Below are positions 52,201 to 61,991 of a stretch of 64,000 nt of DNA, in pieces. Within the stretch, counting starts at the first letter, position 1. Each line of letters starts with the position of its first letter. Source of the DNA: Candidatus Gastranaerophilales bacterium (GTDB lineage: Bacteria > Cyanobacteriota > Vampirovibrionia > Gastranaerophilales > Gastranaerophilaceae); NCBI GenBank assembly GCA_944327245.1, contig CALVHD010000002.1:1-64000 (forward strand), given 5' to 3'. A program made the translations under genes and the position numbers. The notes below the pieces were generated by a model. It did no database searches. It saw nothing but the letters and a program-made list of their open reading frames with translations, and was not told the origin of the DNA.

Positions 52201-53598
52201 TTATTTAACCTCAATTCTTATCTCAAAAGATCTATTCCAAGGAAGTGAATAATTAATTTCATCAGGATAATAATTTAAAAATTCTGAAATTTTTTTAGAA
52301 TAATCATTTAATTCGCCTCTTTTTTCAATCAATTTTTCAGCAAATAAAGGCGCATTTTCTCTTATTGATTTTCTTATTTGCGCTTGATAAACCCAATCAT
52401 CCATAAATCTTATAAACATTATTTTTTTAAAAGCTAAATTATTATATGACCCCTTTTTTAAAGCCAAAAATTTTACTATTGCAATCAACAATACGCAGCC
52501 TATCGTGTTTGCTGTTGTATTATAAGCGCAATAACCGTAAAAATTATCAGTTTTTAAATTAAAGAGCTTATCAATCAAGCCTTTATCTGAACCATTCGCA
52601 TTATTTATATCAGCTATGGCAGTTGGAGTATTTAAATTAATATCAATATTTTTTTTAAGTGTATTTATTACACTTCCAAGCACCAAATCACCTTGTTCAA
52701 TTTTAAAATTATTAATTATCAACTTAATATCGTAATTATTTATATCTACAGCGCTTTTAGCAAGTTCAATTTGACCCAAAACGCAATTTTTAACAGATAT
52801 ATCTTCATACTTCGAAATTAAATTGATTGATTTTTCTTCAATAAATACAGGGTTAAATCTGACATTTTTATTTATTGCTCTTGAAATTAAACCAAGAGGA
52901 ATTTCATCTGCTCCTGTTTTAATTTTTACATTTTTTAAATTAAACTTTTGAATTTCATTTTCCAAAAAATTTGCTTCTTTAATATTAAAACCAAATTCCG
53001 CACAATCATCTTTAGAAAAAATTAAAGTATCAAAAAAACCCTCTTTTGCCCATTCGAGATAAACTTGATTAATTTTAAAATTTCTTTTTCTCGTATTTAA
53101 ATAATCATCCAAAATTTCTTTTGGAACATCTGTTTCTGTTTTATTTTTTAATCCTAAAACTTCATTTTTGTGAGTTTCATATGACCAAGAAAAAATCTTC
53201 TTACCATATTCAGACCAATATTCTTTTTCTTCTTCATTAATGTTATTATTAGAAATTCTCATTACAGATGAAAAAGCAAGGATTTTATCAGCCTTTTTAA
53301 GAGCAATTTGTTTAAACTCTTCAATTCTTTTTTTAATTACATCAAAATCATCATTTGTTCGTCTTGAGCTTATTAATCCGCCATATGCAATTGTATCAAG
53401 ACATACGATTAAATTGTCAACTTTAGGTAAATTATCTATAAAAGATAAGATATTTTTTGTATCGGAATAAGTTGTTAAACCGCCGAGATATTTAATATTA
53501 GGCATAAAAAGCTCAATATCATTATCAATCGATAAAATATCATAAACTAAATCATAACAAATTGGTCTGTTATCTATCGGAATAAGAGCAATTTTCAT
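52201..53598 (-). CDS. DUF4127-family protein
   Basis: A 465-residue protein with the family opening MKIALIPIDNRPICYDLVY, then LGGLTTY, DTIAYGGLISSRR (about 80-92) and later DEIPLGL and FRFMDDW-like segments (FIRFMDDWVYQAQIR). The biochemical role of DUF4127 is unknown; the start and motifs recall sugar or hydrolase-like enzymes, but I do not assign one. The ATG at 53598 is preferred to a longer in-frame start with MNKIKNKIKIKV. Confidence 0.75.
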   Translation of the reverse strand: MKIALIPIDNRPICYDLVYDILSIDNDIELFMPNIKYLGGLTTYSDTKNILSFIDNLPKVDNLIVCLDTIAYGGLISSRRTNDDFDVIKKRIEEFKQIALKKADKILAFSSVMRISNNNINEEEKEYWSEYGKKIFSWSYETHKNEVLGLKNKTETDVPKEILDDYLNTRKRNFKINQVYLEWAKEGFFDTLIFSKDDCAEFGFNIKEANFLENEIQKFNLKNVKIKTGADEIPLGLISRAINKNVRFNPVFIEEKSINLISKYEDISVKNCVLGQIELAKSAVDINNYDIKLIINNFKIEQGDLVLGSVINTLKKNIDINLNTPTAIADINNANGSDKGLIDKLFNLKTDNFYGYCAYNTTANTIGCVLLIAIVKFLALKKGSYNNLAFKKIMFIRFMDDWVYQAQIRKSIRENAPLFAEKLIEKRGELNDYSKKISEFLNYYPDEINYSLPWNRSFEIRIEVK

Positions 53599-53722
53599 AA
53601 CTTTTATTTTAATCTTGTTTTTAATTTTGTTCAATAAATTTATATTTATAAAATTTAACTTGTTGACTCCAATTTTTGATATAAAATTATTCTATAATAA
53701 ATTATTTTTCTAGGAGATTATT

Positions 53723-55060
53723 TTGCACTTTAATTTAAAAGAAATAATAAATTGTTTGGAATGCGAAATCTTATATAAAAAAGATTTAATTGATGAAAAT
53801 ATATTATTCGATATTTCGACAGATACAAGAAAATTAAAAAAAGGCGATGTCTATCTTCCTTTAAGAGGAGAAAATTTTGACGGTCACAATTTTATCGACA
53901 AAGCAATTTCAATAGGTGCAAGAGGATATTTCACCCAAAATAAATTTAAAATAAACAAAGATGCTGATTTTGTAATTTATGTTAAAAATGCGCTAAACGC
54001 ATATTTAAAACTTGCAAACCATATAAGAAACAAAATTAACCCAAAAGTTATAGCCATAACGGGCTCTTGCGGAAAAACAACAACAAAAGAAATGCTCTAC
54101 AGCGTTTTTAATACACAATATAAAACCCACAAAACCGCCCTTAATCATAATAACGAAATAGGTCTTTGTGAAACAATGTTCAATATGCCCCCTGATACAG
54201 AAATTTGTATTGTAGAAATGGGCATGAGAAATTTAGGCGAAATTGAACTGTTATCAAAATATTCAAATCCCGATATAGGAATTATCACAAATATCGGTTC
54301 GGCCCATGTAGAAAAACTTGGAACACTTAAAAATATTGCTATAGCAAAATGCGAAATAGCTTCAAATCTTAAAAAAGAAGGCTTGTTCATCGGCGTTGAC
54401 TGCCCTCAAATTAAAGAAAATCTTAAATATGACGGCAAAAAAATATATACATCTTTAAATGATGCCAAAAATATAGAAGTTAAAATTGATTCCACAAAAT
54501 TTACCTACAAAAATTTTGAATACGAAATCAATCAATCAGGCGAATACAATGTTTCAAATGCAATATTAGTAATTGAAGCAGCACTATCTTGCAACATTTC
54601 ACAAGAAAACATCAAAAAAGGTCTTCTTGATTATAAGCCTATTGAAAAAAGATGGGAAAAAACAATAATAAACGGCTTAACATTTATAAACGACAGTTAT
54701 AATGCAAATCCGGAATCTATGAATGCCGTTTTGAAAACATTCTTATCGATATATCCAAAACCCATAATTCTGGTTTTGGGCGATATGGGCGAACTTGGCA
54801 AAGACGAAATAATGTATCATAAACAAGTTGGCGAATTTCTATCTAAATATAATGATGTTGAACTTTTAACAGTGGGAACTTTAGCTAAACATATTGCAAG
54901 AAATACAACTCTAAAGAGTGTCGAATTTGAAAATAATGAACAATGCGCAGATTATATTATTAAAAATGCTCCAAAGGGCGCAACAATTTTACTAAAAGCT
55001 TCAAGATTTATGAAATTTGAACAAATAATTGAAATGGTGGAAAAATATGATAATGATTAG
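53723..55060 (+). CDS. murF: UDP-MurNAc-tripeptide D-Ala-D-Ala ligase
   Basis: A 445-residue Mur ligase that adds the D-Ala-D-Ala dipeptide to the peptidoglycan precursor. ATP loop AITGSCGKTTTKEML, KTALNHNNEIG, and NDSYNANPESM. The start is TTG with AGGAG eight bases upstream. It opens the local cell-wall operon and overlaps mraY by 14 bases. Confidence 0.95.
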   Translation: MHFNLKEIINCLECEILYKKDLIDENILFDISTDTRKLKKGDVYLPLRGENFDGHNFIDKAISIGARGYFTQNKFKINKDADFVIYVKNALNAYLKLANHIRNKINPKVIAITGSCGKTTTKEMLYSVFNTQYKTHKTALNHNNEIGLCETMFNMPPDTEICIVEMGMRNLGEIELLSKYSNPDIGIITNIGSAHVEKLGTLKNIAIAKCEIASNLKKEGLFIGVDCPQIKENLKYDGKKIYTSLNDAKNIEVKIDSTKFTYKNFEYEINQSGEYNVSNAILVIEAALSCNISQENIKKGLLDYKPIEKRWEKTIINGLTFINDSYNANPESMNAVLKTFLSIYPKPIILVLGDMGELGKDEIMYHKQVGEFLSKYNDVELLTVGTLAKHIARNTTLKSVEFENNEQCADYIIKNAPKGATILLKASRFMKFEQIIEMVEKYDND

Positions 55061-56012
55061 TGTTGCAGGGCTTATTGCCTTGATTTTATGCTTACTTTTC
55101 GGCATACCTTATATTGAATTTATGAAAAAAAAGGCATACTCTCAATATTTAAGAGAAGAAGTTGCAAAAATGCACTCATATAAAGAAAAAACTCCGACTA
55201 CCGGCGGTGTTTTTATTATTGTTTCAATTATTATCGCCTCATTAATTGCTCTTTTTATGGCTCAAAAAGTTACAACAGGAGCAATGATAGTTTTAATGAC
55301 ATTAATTTTTTATACTTTTACGGGTTTTGAAGATGACATTAAAAAAATCAAGGCTCATCACAATCTCGGATTATCGGCAAGAGCAAAACTTTTACTGCAA
55401 ATTGCAGTTGCAATGCTGCCTGCTTTTTATATAATTTTTTCACACCAAACCCAAGTAACATTTTTAAACTTTAGCTTCGATTTAGGATGGTTTTATCCTG
55501 CTTTTGTTGTGTTTATGATGGTTGGAGCTTCAAATGCACTTAATTTGACAGACGGATTAGACGGATTAGCCGCCAGTTCATCTGTTATAGCTTTTTTGGC
55601 ATGCAGTATAATTTGTTTTCTGAACAATAATATTGATTTAGCTATTATTTCAATAGCAGCAAGCGCTTCTTGCTTTGGTTTTTTATATTTTAATAAAAAA
55701 CCTGCAAAAATATTTATGGGCGACACAGGTTCTTTAGCCCTTGGCGGACTGTTGGCTACTATTGCAATTATGGGAAAATTTGAATTATGGTTAATACCAA
55801 TAGCAATTGTATTTATTTGCGAAACTTTATCAGTCATGATTCAAGTTACAAGCTTCAAATTAACCGGAAAAAGAGTTTTTAAAATGAGCCCCATACATCA
55901 TCATTTTGAACTGTCAGGTTGGTCTGAAAATAAAATTGTAATTATATTCACGCTAATTACACTTATCAGCTCAATTATAAGCGTTTTAATTTATTTTTTA
56001 TATAAGGCATAA
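55047..56012 (+). CDS. mraY: Phospho-MurNAc-pentapeptide translocase
   Basis: A 321-residue, ~10-helix membrane enzyme that puts the precursor on undecaprenyl phosphate (lipid I). Signature: TPTTGGV, EDDIKK (acidic cytoplasmic loop), NALNLTDGLDGLA, FMGDTGSLALGG, and MSPIHHHFEL near the end. ATG 55047 fits best (GGTGG in front); the longer frame starting with TTG 55029 is less likely. Confidence 0.95.
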   Translation: MIMISVAGLIALILCLLFGIPYIEFMKKKAYSQYLREEVAKMHSYKEKTPTTGGVFIIVSIIIASLIALFMAQKVTTGAMIVLMTLIFYTFTGFEDDIKKIKAHHNLGLSARAKLLLQIAVAMLPAFYIIFSHQTQVTFLNFSFDLGWFYPAFVVFMMVGASNALNLTDGLDGLAASSSVIAFLACSIICFLNNNIDLAIISIAASASCFGFLYFNKKPAKIFMGDTGSLALGGLLATIAIMGKFELWLIPIAIVFICETLSVMIQVTSFKLTGKRVFKMSPIHHHFELSGWSENKIVIIFTLITLISSIISVLIYFLYKA

Positions 56013-56014
56013 AT

Positions 56015-57358
56015 ATGGATAACAATTTAACAAACAAAAAGGTATTAATCGTTGGTTTTTCTACAACAGGAGTTGCAGCTGCCAGATATTTTCAAGCCCA
56101 TGGAGCTAATGTATATATAAGCGAAGCTAATGAGAAATCAAACAAAAAACAAAAAGAAATAGATGAATTGTTATCGCTAAATATCAATATAGAATTCAAC
56201 AAACACAGCGATGAATTTATTGAAAATGCTGATTTTTGTATACTAAGCCCATCAATTCCTCCTGATAGCCCAATAATTAAAAAACTGGAAGAAAAAAATA
56301 TAAAATATTTTTCTGATATTGAGTATATTTCATTTGAAAATAATGAAAAAATAGTTTTAATAACAGGAACAAACGGGAAAACCACAACAACAGCCTTAAC
56401 ATCATATATTCTATCTAAAAAATTCAAAGCGCCTTATTGCGGCAATATTGGCATAAGCCCTTTTGAATATAAAGACAAAAATCCTGATTATTATGTAATT
56501 GAAGCAAGTTCATATCAATTAAATTATTCAAATACTCTTAAACCAAAAATAGGAATTTTTTGCAATTTAACTCCTGACCATATTTTATGGCATAAAACAA
56601 TAGAAAATTATTTTGAAGCCAAAGCAAAACCGTTTAGAAATATGGATAAAAACGATTATGCAATTTTAAATTATGACGATAAATATCTAAAACGCCTTGG
56701 CTCAGAAATAAAAGCGAAAGTTTACTATTTTTCTCTTGAAAAACAAAATTTTGAAAATTGCATTTATTTGGAAAACAACAAAATCATTTTCAAAAACGAA
56801 GAAATTATCGACATAAATGAAATGCAAATAGTTGGTCCTCATAATATACAAAACGCAATGTGTTCAATTGTTGCAGCAAAAATTTTAGGACTTGATAATA
56901 AAACTATAACTGAAGCTCTAAAAACATTTAAAGCTATAGAACACAGATTAGAATTCATCAGAACTATCGATGGAACTGATTATTATAATGATTCAAAAGC
57001 AACAAATCCCGAAGCAAGTATTGTTGCGATAAATTCTTTTGAAAATAAAAAAGTTGTCCTAATTGCAGGCGGCAGAGATAAAAAAACATCTCTAAAAGAA
57101 TTTATTGAAGCCATTAAAAACAAAATATCAAAAGTAATTTTAATCGGCGAAGCAACCGAAAGATTTAAAGAAGAATTATCCAAAAGCGGATACTATGATA
57201 TAGTTAATTCCAAAACACTAGAAGAAGCAATTGATATTGCTTCATTGGATAAACCTGACATTGTATTGTTATCTCCTGCATGTGCAAGTTTTGATATGTT
57301 TGAAAACTACGAAAAAAGAGGAGAGGCTTTTAAAAACTATGTACTATCAAAAAAATAG
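56015..57358 (+). CDS. murD: UDP-MurNAc-L-Ala D-Glu ligase
   Basis: A 447-residue Mur ligase that adds D-glutamate. N-terminal KVLIVGFSTTGVAAARY, ATP loop VLITGTNGKTTTTAL, IEASSYQLN, HRLEFI, NDSKATNPEAS and LIAGGRDKK. 2-base gap after mraY and a 20-base overlap with ftsW. Confidence 0.96.
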   Translation: MDNNLTNKKVLIVGFSTTGVAAARYFQAHGANVYISEANEKSNKKQKEIDELLSLNINIEFNKHSDEFIENADFCILSPSIPPDSPIIKKLEEKNIKYFSDIEYISFENNEKIVLITGTNGKTTTTALTSYILSKKFKAPYCGNIGISPFEYKDKNPDYYVIEASSYQLNYSNTLKPKIGIFCNLTPDHILWHKTIENYFEAKAKPFRNMDKNDYAILNYDDKYLKRLGSEIKAKVYYFSLEKQNFENCIYLENNKIIFKNEEIIDINEMQIVGPHNIQNAMCSIVAAKILGLDNKTITEALKTFKAIEHRLEFIRTIDGTDYYNDSKATNPEASIVAINSFENKKVVLIAGGRDKKTSLKEFIEAIKNKISKVILIGEATERFKEELSKSGYYDIVNSKTLEEAIDIASLDKPDIVLLSPACASFDMFENYEKRGEAFKNYVLSKK

Positions 57359-58484
57359 AAATCACATAACTCATACAAATACAACCTATACTCATACTCC
57401 TGCCGATAACTTATTAGTTGTGGTAGTTGTGTTTATAGTTGTTTTTGGAATTATGGCAGTATTTTCAGCATCCGCTCCTAAAGCAATAGGACTTGGCGAA
57501 AATCCTTTTTCTTTTACTCTAAAACAACTTATTTGGCTTATTTTAGGAGTAGGGGGTGCTTGTTTTTTTTCAAAATTTGACTATAGAAAACTAAAACCTT
57601 GGGCGGGTGCTTTATCTTTGTTTGTATTAGTTACTCTGGCGCTTGTTAAATTCTCTCCTTTAGGGGTAACTGTGAATGAAGCAAAAAGATGGCTTGTGAT
57701 AGGTCCAATTCAATTTCAACCCTCAGAGCTTGCAAAACCGGCTTTAGTTTTATATTTTGCAACATTATTTTCTAAAAATTGCTCCATTTTAGATTCAAGA
57801 AAATATCCGTTTTATATGATATTTGCCGCAATGCTTTTATTAATATATATGCAGCCTAATTTATCAATGATAATTCTTTTATTAATGACATCTCTTGCAA
57901 TGTATTATATAGCCGGAGGTTCTGCCAAAATTATCGCAGGCACATTTGGTCTTGGCGTCTTAGCTGTAGCAACAACAATAAGAAGTTACCAGTTGCAGCG
58001 TATTAAAGTTTGGTGGGATCCTTTTTCTGACGCCTTAGGAGCAGGATACAATATCATTCAATCAATGGTGGCATTTTCATCAGGAGGACTTTTTGGAGTT
58101 GGTTTTGGCAATTCAAAGCAAAAACTCTCATGGCTTCCTGAAGGACACACTGACTTTATTTTTGCAATTATAGGTGAAGAATTTGGCTTTTTAGGATGTT
58201 TCTTTTTAGTTTGCTTATTTTGCGTATTCTTACACAGAGGCTTTTTAATAGCCAAGAAATGCCCTGATATGTTCGGAAAAATTTTAGCGGTCGGAATAAC
58301 TTTTTCAATTTGTTTCCAAGCTTTCACAAATATGTCTGTAGCGTCATCCTTTGTTCCTGCAACGGGAATTCCTTTGCCATTCATTAGCTATGGCGGTTCG
58401 AGCTTATTTGTGTCATTATGTATGATTGGAGTATTAATTAATATTTCCAAAAAAAGAGTACAAAGGATAGTTCATTATGTCTAG
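57339..58484 (+). CDS. ftsW: FtsW peptidoglycan glycosyltransferase (SEDS family)
   Basis: A 381-residue, 10-helix SEDS protein that polymerises septal glycan. VFSASAP, KRWLVIGPIQFQPSELAKPA and GIPLPFISYGGSSL are present. ATG 57339 is inside the murD end; the longer frame from 57231 translates murD out of frame at first. The N-terminus is unusually Thr/His-rich (HITHTNTTYTHT). RodA and FtsW are hard to tell apart; the dcw context favours FtsW. Confidence 0.92.
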   Translation: MYYQKNRNHITHTNTTYTHTPADNLLVVVVVFIVVFGIMAVFSASAPKAIGLGENPFSFTLKQLIWLILGVGGACFFSKFDYRKLKPWAGALSLFVLVTLALVKFSPLGVTVNEAKRWLVIGPIQFQPSELAKPALVLYFATLFSKNCSILDSRKYPFYMIFAAMLLLIYMQPNLSMIILLLMTSLAMYYIAGGSAKIIAGTFGLGVLAVATTIRSYQLQRIKVWWDPFSDALGAGYNIIQSMVAFSSGGLFGVGFGNSKQKLSWLPEGHTDFIFAIIGEEFGFLGCFFLVCLFCVFLHRGFLIAKKCPDMFGKILAVGITFSICFQAFTNMSVASSFVPATGIPLPFISYGGSSLFVSLCMIGVLINISKKRVQRIVHYV

Positions 58485-59601
58485 CGAAAATAAAGAAAAA
58501 ACATATTTTATAACAGGAGGAGGCACAGGAGGTCACATATATCCTGCAATTTCAGTTATAAATGCCTTATTGGAATCAGGCGTTAAAAAGGAAAATATTT
58601 TTTATCTTGGAAATAAAAAAAATCTGGAATACGAAATAACTTCAAAAAACGGATATCAATTTTTATCTTATGGCGTTAAAGGTATGCCGAGAAAGTTTGG
58701 CCTTAAGCTAATTTTTTGGTTCATTGGTTTATTTTTTGCAATAATCAAAGCTTCGATTTATGTTATTAAATATAAACCAAACGTAATATTTGCAACAGGC
58801 GGATATGTTTGTGCTCCAATATTATTCTGCGCTTTAATGTTTGATATCCCATATGTACTTCATGATTGCGACATACAACCGGGAATTGTTACAAGATTTT
58901 TTGCAAAAAAAGCAAATAGCGTATCAATTGCATTTGAACAAGCAAAAAAATATATTAATTCAAAAAATGTTTTTGTTAACGGAAACCCAATAAGGCAAGA
59001 ATTCAAAACAATATCAAAAAAACAAGCAAGAAAAGAACTATCCCTAAAAGATGCTTTTACAATTTTAATTATGGGTGGTTCATTAGGTGCAAGAACAATT
59101 AACAATTCTTCTTTTAAAATTTTAAAAGAATATGCCAATAAAGAAAATATTGAAATAATTTGGCAAACAGGAAAGAAAAATTTTGATGAAGTAACAAAAA
59201 AAATCTTGGATGAAATGGGTGAGCTTCCAGATAATTTAGTATTACAACCCTATTTTGACAAAATGTATCTTGCTTTATTATCCTCAGATATCGTAATCTC
59301 AAGAGCAGGTTCACTTAGTCTGTCTGAAATTTGTGCTTGTTCCCTGCCATCTATTTTAATTCCTTATCCTTATGCAGCATGCGACCATCAAAAGAAAAAC
59401 GCTTTAAGCCTTGTAGATAACAAAATGGCTTTAATGCTGGAAGATAAAGATTGTAACAATGAAACACTCTTTAATATGGTTGATAATTTAATGAACAACA
59501 AAAAACTGTTGTCGGATTTATCATATAATGCATATAAAGCAGCTAAACTCAATTCAGCACAAAAAATTGTAGAAGAAATTAAACAAGCAATGAATAAATA
59601 A
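58477..59601 (+). CDS. murG: Lipid II synthase MurG (GlcNAc transferase)
   Basis: A 374-residue GT28 enzyme that adds GlcNAc to lipid I. The N-terminal GGGTGGHIYPAISV loop, ATGGYVCAP, GGSLGARTIN, and the C-terminal SRAGSLSLSEI are seen. It overlaps ftsW by 8 bases. Confidence 0.96.
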   Translation: MSSENKEKTYFITGGGTGGHIYPAISVINALLESGVKKENIFYLGNKKNLEYEITSKNGYQFLSYGVKGMPRKFGLKLIFWFIGLFFAIIKASIYVIKYKPNVIFATGGYVCAPILFCALMFDIPYVLHDCDIQPGIVTRFFAKKANSVSIAFEQAKKYINSKNVFVNGNPIRQEFKTISKKQARKELSLKDAFTILIMGGSLGARTINNSSFKILKEYANKENIEIIWQTGKKNFDEVTKKILDEMGELPDNLVLQPYFDKMYLALLSSDIVISRAGSLSLSEICACSLPSILIPYPYAACDHQKKNALSLVDNKMALMLEDKDCNNETLFNMVDNLMNNKKLLSDLSYNAYKAAKLNSAQKIVEEIKQAMNK

Positions 59602-59603
59602 CC

Positions 59604-60827
59604 ATGAAAACAGCGCAAGAAATATTAACATCAACCAACAAGTTTCATATCAACTTGGGATTAAAAAGAATTAAATTAATTTTAGCACTTTTGGATAATC
59701 CGCAAAGAAAATATAAAATAATTCATATTGCAGGCACAAACGGCAAAGGATCCACCTCTAAAATAATTAACGACATTTTAGTTGAACAATTTAAAAATGA
59801 AAATAAAAAAATAGGTTTATATACAAGCCCTCATCTTTTTTCATACAACGAAAGAATAAAAATAAACAATGAAAATATTTCAAGATATGTTTTTGACAGA
59901 TTAATTAATGACATCAATAATCTTGCTCTTAAAAATAACATAGATTTAACAGAATTTGAACTTTTAACAACGGTCGCATTTTATTACTTTTTTATTAAAA
60001 AAGTTGATTACGTCATACTTGAAACAGGCCTCGGAGGCAAATATGATGCAACAAATGTTATCGATAAATCAATTATTGATATAATAACAACAATTGATTT
60101 TGACCATACAGAACAACTTGGAAACACGATTAACAAAATCGCCCTTGAAAAAGCAGGAATAATTAAAGAAAATTCTAAAGTTATTGTTTCAAAAGATAAC
60201 CTTGGTTATGAAGTTATAAAAAAAGTTGCGAAAATCAAAAATGCTCAATTAATAGAACCAACAAAAATTGAAGTAAAATACGAAAACAATGAAAACTTCG
60301 CATATATTGAAAATAAAAAAATAAAATTTAACCTCTTGGGTTCTCATCAAGCCAAAAACCTTGCTTTAGCATTAACTGCAATTAACAATTTAGATATAAA
60401 AATCAATACAAAAGCAATAGAAAACGCTTTAGAAAATACAACTTGGAAATTCAGACTCGACTACAACAAACAAAAAAATCTTCTGATTGACAGCGCACAT
60501 AATCCATCAGGAACAGCTACGCTTGTTGATTTTTTAAAAAAACATTTTTCAACTTATAATAAAACATTCATTTTTGGATGTCTAAAAACCAAAGACTATA
60601 AAACAATGTTAAATATGCTTTTTGATATCAAAAAACAAACAGATAAAATTTATTTCTATGAATTTGAATACAAAAATGCACTAAAATTTGACGAGTTAGA
60701 AGATATTTTTAAAAAAGAATTAATAAAAATAAATTCTTTAGATGAAATTAAAAACATTATCAATAATGATAAAAATTTGAAAATAGTCTGCGGTTCAATA
60801 TACATGCTTGGAAACATTTTTAAATAA
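59604..60827 (+). CDS. folC: Folylpolyglutamate synthase/dihydrofolate synthase
   Basis: A 407-residue Mur-ligase-fold enzyme that adds glutamate to folates. ATP loop IAGTNGKGSTSKII, TSPHLFSYNERI, ETGLGGKYDATNV, DFDHTEQLGNTI and the late LIDSAHNPSGT. It follows murG by 2 bases where murC or murB might be expected. Confidence 0.95.
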   Translation: MKTAQEILTSTNKFHINLGLKRIKLILALLDNPQRKYKIIHIAGTNGKGSTSKIINDILVEQFKNENKKIGLYTSPHLFSYNERIKINNENISRYVFDRLINDINNLALKNNIDLTEFELLTTVAFYYFFIKKVDYVILETGLGGKYDATNVIDKSIIDIITTIDFDHTEQLGNTINKIALEKAGIIKENSKVIVSKDNLGYEVIKKVAKIKNAQLIEPTKIEVKYENNENFAYIENKKIKFNLLGSHQAKNLALALTAINNLDIKINTKAIENALENTTWKFRLDYNKQKNLLIDSAHNPSGTATLVDFLKKHFSTYNKTFIFGCLKTKDYKTMLNMLFDIKKQTDKIYFYEFEYKNALKFDELEDIFKKELIKINSLDEIKNIINNDKNLKIVCGSIYMLGNIFK

Positions 60828-60878
60828 AGTAAAAAAATTTTTTTTAGAGGAGTTATATAAAAGAAAGGAATAATATTA

Positions 60879-61991
60879 ATGAAAATTTCTCCTCTAACAT
60901 CCATTAAAATATCAAAAACAAATACCAATATACAAAATAATAAAAATTCTTTTAAATTTAAAGCAAACAAAGACAGCTTTGAAAAAAGCAATACCGAAGC
61001 CCCAATTCAAACTCTGAATTTTATCAAAAACAGCAATCTAAGAAAAGAAATTATAGATAACCTTTTAACCTCTGAAAGAGGAGGACATTTAGATGATGTT
61101 GAAAACACGTTTATTACAGTTGTTGAAACATGTCAAATGGCATATGCAAATAAAAATATTAAGTTAGACAATAAACAATTTGAAAATTTAATTAAGGCTA
61201 TATACTTAGTTTTGTATGCACAAAAACAAAATGACGAGGTCGAAGTTGACTATAGGCAGCTAAATTCTGTTTTTAACCTTATTAAAGACGACTTGCTTGA
61301 AAAAGATGATTTTGTTTTTGACGCTATTAAATATTCAAATTCTCAAAACGGAACAGACCCCAATATGCTAAGCGCTCTTTTGTTATGTCATAAAATGTTT
61401 GGCAATCAAAAAAATGCTTGCGAATTAAAATCGCTAATAAATTATTATTGTCTGGATGAAAACGGAAAAATATCAAAAGAAAAATTTCCTGCGCTTATAT
61501 TTTTGATGTTTGCAACTTGGGCATCAGACTTCGAACAATTTGAAGAATACAGAAAACACGTAATAGATGAAGATGGCAGCATAAACCCTGAAAAATATAA
61601 CTTTGTATTTGAATATGCAAAAACAATAGGCTCTGATATAATGAGAGAATTTTCCACAGATGAAATTTCTCAAAATTTGGGCTTCATAATGGAAATAAAA
61701 AAACAAATTTTAAACAAATTAGTTGAAAATTCAAAAGAGGGCAACGATTACGACCCACAAAAAGCACTGGAATCTTTCAAAAACTGGTATAATTATATTT
61801 CTGAAAACAAAGATTTTATAAACAGCAGTATTCCGCTAAACTACTACGACCATGGCAAAAGAAAAAAGATACCGCTTGCCCGAGCCATAAATAACCCGAA
61901 AATGAGATTTATATCAAATACGCCAAAATATGACACAAAGCTATATAGGCTCTATCAAGTGCTTTTAGGCGAATCACTGTTTAAAGGATAA
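60879..61991 (+). CDS. Lineage-specific protein with N-terminal SFKFKAN motif
   Basis: A 370-residue protein of unknown function. The N-terminus starts MKISPLTSIKIS, and a short motif (NSFKFKANKDSF, about 23-34) follows an Asn/Lys-rich linker; the opening matches the gene at 2138. The rest is mostly helical, with an EF-hand-like stretch (CLDENGKISKEKF) and DEDGSINPEKY that could bind calcium. Its end overlaps the convergent glycosyltransferase-like gene by 37 bases, the largest overlap here. Confidence 0.7.
   Translation: MKISPLTSIKISKTNTNIQNNKNSFKFKANKDSFEKSNTEAPIQTLNFIKNSNLRKEIIDNLLTSERGGHLDDVENTFITVVETCQMAYANKNIKLDNKQFENLIKAIYLVLYAQKQNDEVEVDYRQLNSVFNLIKDDLLEKDDFVFDAIKYSNSQNGTDPNMLSALLLCHKMFGNQKNACELKSLINYYCLDENGKISKEKFPALIFLMFATWASDFEQFEEYRKHVIDEDGSINPEKYNFVFEYAKTIGSDIMREFSTDEISQNLGFIMEIKKQILNKLVENSKEGNDYDPQKALESFKNWYNYISENKDFINSSIPLNYYDHGKRKKIPLARAINNPKMRFISNTPKYDTKLYRLYQVLLGESLFKG

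Noticed and set aside
57231-57338. N-terminal extension of FtsW
   Set aside because: This part is murD read in another frame; ATG 57339 gives a normal FtsW.
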